From: Actinostola sp. cb2023
Taxonomy: Eukaryota; Cnidaria; Anthozoa; Actiniaria; Actinostolidae
Length of the DNA stretch: 64,000 bases
NCBI GenBank assembly: GCA_033675265.1
Contig: JAUJYZ010000074.1
Coordinates: 372,001-436,000, forward strand
Reading direction: 5' to 3'
This document shows positions 30,830 through 41,458 of this stretch, in pieces. The notes under the pieces are model-generated. The model saw only the letters and a program-made list of their open reading frames with translations. It was not told the DNA's origin and ran no database searches. Position 1 is the stretch's first letter, and the number at the start of each line of letters is the position of its first letter. The position numbers were made by a program, and so were the translations under genes.

Positions 30830-32983
30830 ATGGAGTCCTTCCTCGCCAACCTTCGACACGATGTACAATGTTCCTTGTGCAATGATACAATGATTGAACC
30901 CAAGGTTCTACAATGTTTCCATACATTTTGTAAGCCTTGTATCAAGAGAAACGCTCATTGGGGACATCAACATCTTCAAGTGTGCTAAATGTTGCTCTGA
31001 AACGTTGCTGGGAGAACTAAGCAGCGTGGAGGACCTACCACCAAGTCCTGTGCACGCAAGAATCTTACGTGTCTTAGAGTTCGTAGAAACCGATCAGGTT
31101 TGCTCTTTTGCTGCCACTCATTCCCCAGCATTGTGGAGCTGTTTTGACTGCAATCGCTTGTTGTGTGACGAGTGTCTGAACTACCATTCTGCGTTTAGTA
31201 AAGACCACAAAGTCATCTCCTTGTCGGACTTGACGAATGTTCAAGGGACCTTGAGGCGATCCTGACAAGAGAAACACCTTGTAAAACTCACTGTAGTCAA
31301 AGGTTGGACTTATACTGCAAAGACTGTGAGGTATTGATCTGTTGGCTGTGCTTGAAGGACGGCCACAAGGATCATAAAACGTTGACTCTACAAGAGGTCA
31401 CCGCCATTCAGAAAGCTCTGCTCTCTAAAAACCTTGACAAGATTGAGAAGCTACGATGCAACGCAAAGGAAAAGAAACAGCAAGAGGAAATTGCTCTCAA
31501 AATAAAAAGCGACGGAGAGAAAGCCAAAGAAGAAGTACAGAATGCTACCAAAAAGTTGGTCAAAATTCTACTTGACCAAGAAAAACAATTGTTGAATGAA
31601 ATCCAGAGAAGCATAGCGAAGGCTGACAGGAATCTGCGTGTAATACGTCACATCCCAGCAACACAGGAATACATCCGAAACATCCTTGAAAAGGGACTAG
31701 TGAGTGAAATGGTCGACATTCAACAGGAAGATTCCTCCAACAAGTGCACCTACAACCCATTCAAAGGAGGAAGTTCAGAGATAGTCTTCGACCCCAATAA
31801 AGAGCAAAGTCAACAAGTAAACGCTGGACTTGGAAAAGTGCGACTGTCTTGTAAGTCAGACCCAATGTTAAGTACAATTCAAGTTGACGGTCATCTTGAG
31901 GCACTGAAGAAAGCCAAGCTGACTGTGGAGACTAAAACGTCGGCAGGAGAACTCAATAACGAACCAACTGATGATGTGGATGTACAGATCAGACCTGAAG
32001 ATGATGTGAAAGTGGAAGAAAGAAAAATGAGAAGTGGTGGTAAAATAGAAGTGGAATTCATCCCTCGAGTACCTGGTCAATTGACAGCACAGGTTCAAGT
32101 GAACGGCAATGCTGTATCTAACAGTCCACTAGTGATGGATGTCAAGCCACAACACATGGAGGTAATAGCAGGAGATTCTAAGTTGAAAAGTGCCTTGAAT
32201 ATGCATGGATCTGGATATTTCAGAGGTATTGCAGTGAATAAGACTAACAGTAGGATTGCTGTAGTAGATAATCTATCCCACTGTGTTATAGTATTCAACA
32301 TGGATGGAGATTTATTACTAACGTATGGCAGTCAAGCCAGTGGACAGGGACAGTTGTGTAGTCCTCAAGGTTTAGCATTTCTCAACGAAACAGATTTAGT
32401 GATAGCTGACTGTGGTGATCATAGAATATGTATAGTGAACACTATAACAGGGACTCTGGTGAAAACCTTTGGTTGTCATGGTAATGGCAATGGACAGTTT
32501 TCTCACCCATGGGGAGTACATGTTGATGATGACTGTAACATCATTGTGACTGACCGTGATAATCCATGTGTACAAGTCTTTACAAAGAACGGTGAATATA
32601 AATATGAATTCAGTTTGTCAAATCAGGGAGGTTTTAGTCTACGTTGTACAGTTACACACAATGGACTGTTTTACGTGAGTGATGATAGTAACAAAGTGAT
32701 TGATGTGATTGAGATGAAAGACAACTCACCAACTAGAATATTCACTATTGGAGGGAATTGTTGTGCTGCTGGTCAGTTGCAGGGTCCCTTGGGTCTTGCT
32801 ATTGATAATAACGACAATCTACTGGTGTGTGATTATGGTTCTTGCTCGGTTCATAAGTTTATGTTGGATGGTCGTTTTATAGGAAAGACAAGGAAACTAA
32901 GTGACAAGCCCATGTATATAGCTGTATTAAATGATGGTCAGTTTATTTGCAGTACAAATGGTGGAGGTGTTTTCTTTTTTTAA
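30830..32983 (+). CDS. TRIM-NHL protein (RING, B-boxes, coiled coil, filamin, NHL), two frameshifts
   Basis: Single exon. The ATG at 30830 opens a RING (VQCSLCNDTM, CFHTFCKPCI). The frame then shifts near 30980, where the last RING pair FKCAKC is read one frame over. That frame carries B-box 1 (CFDCNRLLCDECLNYH) and shifts back near 31245. The restored frame has B-box 2 (CKTHCSQRLDLYCKDC, CWLCLKDGHKDHK), a coiled coil (about 31395-31680), a filamin-type Ig domain (about 31840-32150) and NHL repeats (GQGQLCSPQGLAF, NGQFSHPWGVHVD, AGQLQGPLGLAIDNN) to the stop. The order is that of TRIM2/3/71-like E3 ligases, which act in the cytoplasm on protein turnover and RNA. All domains are otherwise intact, so the breaks may be assembly errors or a recent pseudogene. 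The downstream 559-codon frame alone could make B-box 2 to NHL. Confidence 0.85.
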
Positions 32984-33915
32984 GAAAGAAAACTTTTAAG
33001 TTTTATATAATCGTGTTAGAGTACACGCAATATAACCATGAAATAGTACTAATACTTAATAATAATAATAATAATAATAATAAACTTTATTTCACGAGGG
33101 TACATTTAACAGTTTTCACTGATGAACTCATGGCCCTCAAATAATAATTTAAAATAAATAAAATATTACATACTATAAAAAACTATATACTTTGTATAAT
33201 ACTACTATAAATACCCAATCCCACTTCACTAAAATTTAGGCCCAAGTTACAATACCCTTAATCTCAAATATTTGTATCCATTCCCACCACTCCAGATCCC
33301 ATATAACCCAACACCCTTGTATACTTAATTAAACCCCATAATTATATACCCACACCCGTTTATATACATCGTAAAATTGTACTGGTCGTAATTAAAATAC
33401 TAAAATACTTAATAGTACTAAATAGTGTTATCTCTATTGTTTCATCAGTGCTATTTAGTACTAATTAGTACTGTTTCACGGATATATTGTTTGCACTCTA
33501 TTTAGAAGTAGTAGACTTATATACATTTATAATAAGATAAGCAAGAATGGATAATTTCGTATAGTTTGAACTTAGAATAGTTTTATAAAAAGATTAGATT
33601 TTGTACAGTTTTTATAGAAGGATTAGTCTTTCTTTTTTATTATAGATATTTCGCATGTATTCATACTGAATTAATTAGTACCCTCAGAAGTAGTACATAA
33701 GTAGTTACTATGTACTTCGATCTGGTACGCTGTTCGTACAACGCTCTGAAAAAGCGCTATAGAAATAAAATATTCATTATTATTGTTATTGCAAACTTGA
33801 CTAACCATTATATTCTTCGTAGCAGATTTATACATGAATGCTGATACAAAAAACTTGGATAATAAATATACTAAATACTAAAGAAACGTAGCGAGTCACT
33901 GACTTATTTTTCAGT
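32984..33915. other. 3' flank of the TRIM gene, no gene seen
   Basis: Holds a (TAA)n tract at 33059-33083 followed by ACTTTATTTCACGAGGGTAC, probably the end of an interspersed repeat, then AT-rich sequence and TGAAAAAGCGCTATAGAAAT, a motif common in dispersed repeats. Some of it is likely TRIM 3' UTR. Confidence 0.45.
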
Positions 33916-34234
33916 AACCGGAGTTTCAGGCCCAAAGGGGGGATAGGAGGGGGAGAGGGGGACTGGGGCGGGCGTAAGGGGAATTATTGATTGGCCTAGT
34001 AAGTGAACTTGCTATTGTATTAGATAAACCATAGTTTTCTAATCTTTATTATTATTAATATTATTTAGTTTTTATACGTACTCAATAAAGAAACGAACGA
34101 CGAGCCTCAGTTTGCTCCTAAACCCTTCTCCACGGCCAACCCGGGGAAACAACGGTGACCTTGAACGACCTTGAGTTCCCTTCCCTTTCCTTCCCCCTCC
34201 TCTTCCTCCCCTTTGAGCCTGAAACTCAGGTTAA
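33916..34234. mobile_element. Element with AACCTGAGTTTCAGG ends, copy 2
   Basis: TAACCGGAGTTTCAGGCCCA at the left and GAGCCTGAAACTCAGGTTAA at the right. G-rich left and C/T-rich right subterminal zones. The left 55 bp nearly equals 7786-7850. Confidence 0.75.
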
Positions 34235-35358
34235 CTTTTCAGAGTTCAAACGTACAAGTTTCATGTTGTACAAGAAGTGTAGTCGTGCTATAGTAGTAGT
34301 CAGTCCAGTCTTTCAATAAATTAAATGTCCACATTGTGCTTTCTTGTGTTTTCCTTTGGTAACCTTTCTTTCTTTTTAATTCGTCCGTTCTCTGAAATGG
34401 CTTGAGCGGGAATCTTTGAGTTTGCTGCTCTTCATTTCCACTCAATAATAGTCGGTAATTTCAAGCGTCCCGGCTTCAGTGTATTAAATCGTTGCAAGCC
34501 ATGGCCAAAACGGCCTCAAGCTCTTCGGATATTCATTTTATCGGCACTCCTAATTATCAGTGATCACAAACAGCTTTGCATAGCAAAAATCAGTATTCCT
34601 TTGGAAAAGCAACATACATGCAGTCAAAGAAGGTTAGAGATTTTAAAAACACTCGTGCTTTATGGTATTTAGGGCCACTCGGGCTCTCCTCTCTTCTCCT
34701 CTCCTCTCCTCTCCTCTCCTCTCCTCATTTAATTGGGTACAAATTTTTTGCTTTCCACGACTTTTCAGAGACGTGACTTCAAACTTCGAAAACTCGGCCA
34801 CAAAACATCGAGCCTATGTGACAATTTATACAATAATTCATATCACAATTCTCTAAAATACTGCAAAGAGTGAAGTTGTTAGGATTCATTGCTAAATTTT
34901 AATTTTTGTGGTATGTGACGTCACTTGCAATCGAAGAATACACAACCTTTCTGTTGCCATTTTGATATAGCCATATTGCATCTCAACTGTTCCTCCTTGA
35001 GTAAGAACAACTGTTCCTCCTTGAGTAAGAACAACTGTTCCTCCTTGAGTAAGAACAACTGTTCCTCCTTGAGTATAAGAACAACTGTTCCTCCTTGAGT
35101 AAGAACAAAAATCTTTGAACGTATTTAACCTATGAAAGTCGACCTTTTTTTCCCCAAAAAAATTGGCCTTTTTGATACCAAAAATGCACATTTATTTTAT
35201 ACCGAGTTTGGGTTACCTGTGTTATACGAACTTATAATGTAAACAGTGCAGGTGGACTTCGAATCTGGTTGCAATCGCCATCGATTTTACTCTTGTTTCA
35301 AGTCGATCTTCGACAAATTTGTTCCTGACCTCGAGTTCTTTGAAAAGGGTTTACAATA
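34235..35358. repeat. Upstream region of USP with two simple arrays
   Basis: Contains (CTCTC)n at 34685-34727 and five direct units of ACTGTTCCTCCTTGAGTAAG plus AACA (24 bp) at about 34987-35110. The latter has no spacers and so is not CRISPR. No exon recognised. The USP promoter should lie in the last few hundred bases. Confidence 0.7.
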
Positions 35359-38300
35359 ATGGCGGTGCCGAAGAGTAAATTGGTGATATTTGCCGTGGAC
35401 GCCAGCCCACAGTGCGAGAATGCATTCGATGGTAAGTCTAAAATGTCAGCTAGCTTTTAGTATTTATATAATTTTTAAAACGTAGTATGTCACGTCTCAC
35501 ATGGACAAAACATTGTCACTGCTCGTATTCTCTAGGACAGTACATTGTAAACTTCATTTTTAGAGTAAGTTATAAATGTGTGTGAACGGAAGTTCGATTA
35601 TTGATATTGATATGATCTATTAAAGGTTGTTTGAAATTTTAATAGCCTGCGTAGCCCTAGCCTGCAACAGCTTGCCCACCACCGTATGTTTCTTAAGAAA
35701 AATACCAACTTCGGTCGCTCATAACTTTCGCCCCATTCATCGAAATTACTTCAAAATTTCAAATTTTGCTAATTTTGGTGTGCTCTTTTCGAATATTATG
35801 TTTTTGTTTTTGTTGGATTAAAATTTAAAATGTCACGCAACACCTGCAAACTCTCCATTAGCTGCCAGAATCATACTGGCAAAATTAACCGACCACCTCC
35901 CTCTCTAGAAATGTAATATGAAAAACATTAAAAATCATTCGCATCTTTTTTGAGGGGAGAAGGGGTACTGACCTTCCAGTTTTTGGTAGGGATGTGCCGC
36001 TCCCAGGGGGGGTACTCAGGGGTATCAGTGACGGGGAGGTGCGAATGAGGCCAAACTTTTTAACCCCCAAAAAAGTCCACTGACGCAAAAACAAAAACAT
36101 GCGTCCACCTTTATTTATTCATCGTGCATCTGTCACAAAACTTTAGGCAGACTGCAGTCATTCTTTAAAGTCGGAAGCTTTATACTACAAAAACGAAATA
36201 ATTATGGTATAATTCTGTGTCATGTCATTTACGTAGTTTAAGTAATGTTTCAAAGCCGAGAATGAGGACTAGACGGGGTTTCCAGTCCGAGGCGAAGCCG
36301 AGGACTGGAAACCCCGTCTAGTCCGAATTCGAGGCTTTGGAACGACTTCAAGTACTCATTAATTATTACATGCAATGGCCTAAAGGCAATAAATAAAGAG
36401 TTCCAAGGTTTTAGCCCAGAAAAGCAAGAATTCCGGTCTTTGCATATGCTCTGCTCATGCGCAGAGTCGAGGACATCGTATCCCACATGTGTTGGACTCT
36501 TGAGTAGTATGAAGTAGAACCTGCTTTCAGATTAAATCGAATTCGGACAGAGTGGTATTGCCTCTACTCTGTCCAAGATCCCGATGATTATTATATGAGG
36601 GATAAGAACTCATGTACAGTCATGAGACGGACGATTAGTTCTAATCGTCCCTCATGATAAGTACTGGGGAGAGTAACTGGAAATGTTTCCAGTACTGGAA
36701 AACAATTTTTCCAGTAACTGGAAACATTTCCAGTTACTCTCGCCAGTACTTTCCGGGGTATCCAGGTCCATCATGTGACCAAATTGGGGGCACCTGGTTG
36801 GCTGGTTACCTCATGAATAATTAATGAGTACTTGAAACTTGTTTATGATTTCGTTTCACATAAAATCGAGAACGGTAGGATCATATCATTTTTATCAACC
36901 CCCCAAAAAGTCCTTGCCAAAATCGTTATATCAAAAAAAGTCCACCAGAAAATTGCCAACCCCCAAAAAGTCCCAAGCCGCGAATTTCAAACCCCAAAAA
37001 GGTCTTTGCACCTCCCCGTCACTGATACCCCTGAGTACCCCCCTGGGGTACCGCTGTGACCCCCAAACCCTGACCCTGTTCCAGAGCAAAATGTCTTATA
37101 TTACTACACTGTTCCAGAGCAAATGCCATAAAAATATACCGTTACATTTCATACCTAATATTACAAAGCGACGTTTCTGTAAACATCCAACCCTGTTCCA
37201 GACATATACTTTGTGAAAATAGATACCCTGTTCCAGAGAGAGATTGCGATTTTATATACGCTGAAAACTATATATACCCTGTTTGGCAGCACGTACCATA
37301 TAGTGAACATAGGTTTAATTATTTTCTTGTAGGCTACTTGAAGACCATCCACCAAACAGGAAATACTGTGGGAATCCTGCATGTTCATGACATCACAAAT
37401 GTCATTGTGAAAATACCCTGTAAGTATAGCCTTCTATATCACTGACTATGACGTGCATGTATTTTATACGTACTTGTTTTAACCGACTGTAAATAAGCAA
37501 GCTTGAAAATAAGTAGAGACTTATGAGTCGCTTCTTCTACGTGTACAAATTATTGAATGAACAAATCAAGCTTTCAAGTTATTGAATCGTCAAAAAAAAA
37601 ATCATGCAAAGTTATAATTTATTGATGGGGATGTTTTCATGCAAGTCAGTTTTTCAGTGGAATTTTACAGGATATACAAATAAGAATAATGAAGCCACTT
37701 GTCTTCATGTGCAATCCTAAATGATCACCTTGATGGCTAAAAATATTGGTGTGTTCCATCGTGATACCAAAAACCGTCATCGACACCTCTAGATAAAAAG
37801 AGACGAAGATCATCCCTGCCCCTTTCATATTGGAGTCGGTACCCTGCTAGGATACGCGCTTCAATGTCCCATGATTGTTCATTAATTCTAAAAGTTAAGT
37901 TATGCAAATTTTTTATACTAAGTCTCCCTCGCAGCCGTGTTTAGTGTCGTCACGCAACGCTCTCTCGGCCCTTACACACGGCTGCTTACCCAAGCACTAC
38001 ATTCCGTTCCAATTGTAAGTGTAATTTAGCCAATCATATAAAGTTATTCGTTATTCATGTTCACTGGTTGTCAACGACTCGACACACTTCCAGGCATGTT
38101 TCGTTGTTTATTTACGTAAGAACGTTGCAAAGTTAGGAAATGAATTCACATACACGATTTACTGGTTTAGTGTATTGCCCAGTTAAACTCTTTGATGTGA
38201 AATTATTTCGCTGCAAGGCGAAACACTTCGTCAATGGACGCCATCTTGTTTGTCACTGGTCTTTGGTATGTTCGGTATGGCGCGAACCTTGGCCTGTTTT

Positions 38301-39610
38301 CGAGCAAAAAGCTCTGATTGGCTAATTCTGTGGAACGGAATGTTTTGCTTGGGTAAGCAGCCGTGTGTAAGGGGAGAGATCGTTGCGCGACGACACCAAA
38401 CACGGCTGCGAGGGAGACTACCTTAATACTAGATAATAATTATTGCCCCCCATATAAGCTAGCTTTTGCACCCCTCATTTAAAATATGATTTTAGGGCCG
38501 TATGGCTTACATAGGCCTTTTCACGGCACAAACACAGCAATCTGAGCGCCATTTTGGATCGAAGAACTCCGGAAGAACATAAACAAACTCACTTCATCAT
38601 GCCTCGGTGTACCATGATGGGCTGCAATAATGACACGAGATATCGAGAAAGGTTCGTTTTATTATTTTTCTTGGTTTCTTTGTGTATAACGGCAATTTGA
38701 ATAGCATAAAATGAAAATTATACGTGGTAGACCGTATAATGTAGTTACTAGAGATTACTATATTTTACTAATGTTAGATGGGTCCGTTATGCCACATGTC
38801 AAGGAGTATTTCGTGTCATTATTGCAGCCCATATGGCGCCTTGATTGTCGTGTTTTTGCCGAATCTAGACCAGAATGCACTCCGTTCAGCTACTTCCGGT
38901 CTATCCGTGAAAAGGTCTATGTACATAATGTGATCTCCTGTTTACAGTAGGAGCAATGGATCTCCCATCAGAGGTAATAGAGAAAGTCATTCAAGATAGC
39001 TGGGACCGAGTGGATGATATCATTGACAAATACAGGAAGAAATGTGAACAAAAAAATGTAAGTGGAATACCATTTCTCCCATCCATTGATCGATCTACAC
39101 ATGGATGGATTTCCCTTTTAGAATTCAAGTCAAATATTCACTAAATTATCAAGCAAGATGTGTTAGATTTCTGAACAGCCGGCCCAAAACTTTGAGCAGA
39201 CTACATTAATTACTGAAGAAGTTGGCAATTTTGTAGCCAGAACATCTAGACAATATATATATCATTTCTTTGGCTTAACAGATGGCGGAATCCCTCTGGT
39301 TGCTAGGCTTAAATCTACTGAGCATTCCAATGAATAAATGAGACACATTCTAAGGCAGATGAAGAAATCTTATTTCACTTTTTCTTCTAAAGTATTGCTT
39401 TACATCTAGGTCAAATATATTATACTACTGGAGCAGTCCAACAAACCAGGAGAAGCCATCTGCAAAGTTGCCAAAGAAAAGAATGCTCTCTTGATAGTTG
39501 TTGGATCAAGGGGATTGGGAACTATTCGTAGAACCCTCTTGGGTAGTGTCAGCACCTACGTGGTTCATCACGCTGGCATTGCCGTTACTGTTATCCCTTT
39601 GCCAAACTAA
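35359..39610 (+). CDS. Universal stress protein (UspA family)
   Basis: Four exons with consistent phases: 35359-35431, 37333-37419, 38948-39057 and 39410-39610 (TAA), 156 residues, the normal size for a single USP domain. The N-terminal strand KLVIFAVDASPQCENAF holds the conserved VDxS motif. The C-terminus has the ATP-binding signature GSRGLGTIRRTLLGS followed by VSTYVVHHAGIAVTVIP. Blocks such as LLIVVGSRG are typical of the family. USPs are soluble alpha/beta proteins, often ATP-binding, involved in stress tolerance. They are widespread in cnidarians and several other invertebrates but lacking in vertebrates. Introns 1 and 2 each hold large inverted-repeat transposons. In the middle, Leu is encoded across the exon 2/3 joint. 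Confidence 0.92.
35995..37054. mobile_element. Inverted-repeat element in USP intron 1 (outer)
   Basis: GGGGTACTCAGGGGTATCAG continuing to GGGGAGGTGC at the left (35995-36042) is complemented by GCACCTCCCCGTCACTGATA onward at the right (37008-37054). CCCCAAAAAGTCC motifs recur inside both ends. About 1.06 kb, no transposase frame. Confidence 0.75.
36349..36834. mobile_element. Nested inverted-repeat element
   Basis: CAAGTACTCATTAATTATT at the left and AATAATTAATGAGTACTTG at the right. Inside, 36659-36749 is itself a hairpin (AGTACTGGGGAGAGTAACTG and its near-complement). Just outside, 36267-36326 is another hairpin, with arms GACTAGACGGGGTTTCCAGT. Confidence 0.7.
37921..38419. mobile_element. 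499-bp inverted-repeat element in USP intron 2
   Basis: AGTCTCCCTCGCAGCCGTGT at the left pairs with ACACGGCTGCGAGGGAGACT at the right. The match continues inward through CTTACACACGGCTGCTTACC and GGAACGGAATG for about 90 bp with some mismatches. No coding capacity. Confidence 0.85.
38519..38895. pseudogene. Two inverted THAP-like first exons
   Basis: On plus, 38599 starts MPRCTMMGCNNDTRYRERF, which resembles the start of a THAP zinc finger (Cys spacing at the N-terminus). On minus, around 38850-38800, MGCNNDTKYSLTCG is read from a copy of the same sequence. Their upstream parts also match (CGGCACAAACACAGC / CGGCAAAAACACGAC, GCGCCAT). Neither continues into a full THAP domain here. Fragment status and function are uncertain. 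Confidence 0.35.
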
Positions 39611-39770
39611 TTGAGGTTAATTAATGAACAGTAAATATAATTAACAATTATTCCCCGAAATGGAGGTGAGTAGTGGTGGATATTTACCGAGCTGTGAGTC
39701 TTCGAGAGGCGAGGTAAATATCTATACCACTATTCCCCACTAATGTGCGGTATTGCAGAAACAGTATGGA

Positions 39771-40187
39771 AATTAGCCATTACCTAAACGAGCAGGGGAC
39801 TGGGAACGAGTTTATTAGAATTAATGCAATTACGAAATTAAGTTTATGACATGAAAGAGCATGTTGAAATTAGTATCTGTGCAAAGTTTGATGTGATTTG
39901 AGCCAATTCTGTCGGAATTATAAACTTTTGAAATTGTGTTGTCCAGCCAAAATTTTACAGTGAATGTATGGTGGACAACGTCAACAATTTACAGAGTTTG
40001 TATGGGGAAATAGACATCTTTGATGCCCTCTAGCATCTTCAATATTAAGCCGAATTTCACCAAACTTTCCAGACTAGCTAAGTTTGATCTGCTCTCTCAG
40101 AAAATGATGCCCACTTTTGCTAGTTTCTTACTGAATTAGTTTTACGGACTTGGTCCCAGTCCCCTGCTCGTTAGGTAATGGCTAATT
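39771..40187. mobile_element. 417-bp inverted-repeat element
   Basis: AATTAGCCATTACCTAAACG with GAGCAGGGGACTGGGA at the left, complemented at the right (TCCCAGTCCCCTGCTC, GTTAGGTAATGGCTAATT) with one indel. It lies 160 bp beyond the USP stop. Confidence 0.85.
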
Positions 40188-40298
40188 GACACAACTTCGT
40201 TCGTCGTTTTAATTATAATAAATTGACTGAGCTTGCATAATTTTTTCCGCAATACAGCACCTCACTCCTATTCACTGACACTGAGAGGAATAATTGTT

Positions 40299-40428
40299 TT
40301 AGTACATACCACACAAGTGAATAGCCAGCCAAGTATCTAATATGTATTTTCAAGAAGAAAAAGACACGCTCAGGAGGTAAATAGCCAAGCATAAATTCCC
40401 TAGTATTCACTTGTGTGGTATATACTAA
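40299..40428. mobile_element. 130-bp MITE
   Basis: TTAGTACATACCACACAAGT and ACTTGTGTGGTATATACTAA are inverted over about 25 bp with one mismatch. Between them are AATAGCCAGCCAAG and AATAGCCAAGCATA. Confidence 0.8.
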
Positions 40429-41458
40429 CTAATATTATCACCCCATAACGTATTAACAAGCAATTAATATTGGTTAAACAAATAAGGGTCAATGAAAATA
40501 ACTGTGTTTATAATGTGTTTATAACCTCATTCAATAAAGTTGTTATTATTATAATAATTATTATATTTATTAATGATACACCAATGACTAAAAACCTATT
40601 ATGCTTTATTTAACAATGATTTTGGCTCAATACAATATTATTTATTGCTGCGAGCCCGAGCCGTCAGGCGAGCAGCGAAACTAATCGTGACGGAATTCCT
40701 GTGTCATGTGTGGTCGTGTGGGGTCAACAAGAGTCTCGACTGCATTTCACGGAGTTTATTTATTTGTTAGTTTCAACCAGGATGAACTTGTATAATTTTT
40801 GCAAAATATTCGGGCGAAATTTGCTTGGAAACTGTTGATGTTTATAAAGCGGTCATTGGCCGTGTTAGTGGACAATTTGCCGGACTGCTAAGAAAGTAGA
40901 TGAATTTGGGACAAAATCCCTGGTCGTTTCATGCAGGTGTAGTGCATGGGATAGTCGTGTTGTGAAAGATTTAATATCTTAGTAACTATTCTGAGAGTTT
41001 TGTAATGGTACTCAGTCGTCACTTCCCTTGCGGTGAGCTGGTACTTCAGTCCATTATCCATTATTTGTTTCATTTTCCATTTAACTGTTCAGATATAATC
41101 AATATCACTCACCGTTACTATGGAACTTCCCTGTCATATGCAACCTTTAATTAATAATGAGACTTCAAATTTGGAATTCTAATCACTATTGCTATAATAA
41201 CCCTGAAACCCCTGCAGCTGCGCATTTTGAAGAACAAAAAAGATGTCAAAAAGCGAAAATTCGTCCAAATTCTAGTCGTTATATTTTTCTATCAACAAAA
41301 ACAATGTCAAGTTTTCAATTTCCGTTTCAAAGTCGCTGCAGCCGCTTCCTCTGGTTCAAGAGTGAATAGACGTGAAAAATAAACGATTTTCTGCGAATCT
41401 TAACTTTCAACGGGTTGCCAGACGAAAAATATAAATATATACACGAAGAACGGAAAAC
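40429..41458. other. Upstream region of the TPR gene, no gene seen
   Basis: AT-rich. GCTGCGAGCCCGAGCCGTCA and GTGACGGAATTCCTGTGTCA at 40648-40710 look like one end of a repeat that reappears at 54210-54265 (CATGACACAGGAACTCCGTC). No exon recognised. Confidence 0.45.

Noticed and set aside
30830..31300. Programmed frameshifting in the TRIM gene
   Set aside because: Two opposite shifts without slippery heptamers or pausing structures are better explained by mutation or assembly error.
34985..35110. Regular 24-bp repeats resembling a CRISPR array
   Set aside because: Units are contiguous without spacers, and the DNA is clearly eukaryotic.
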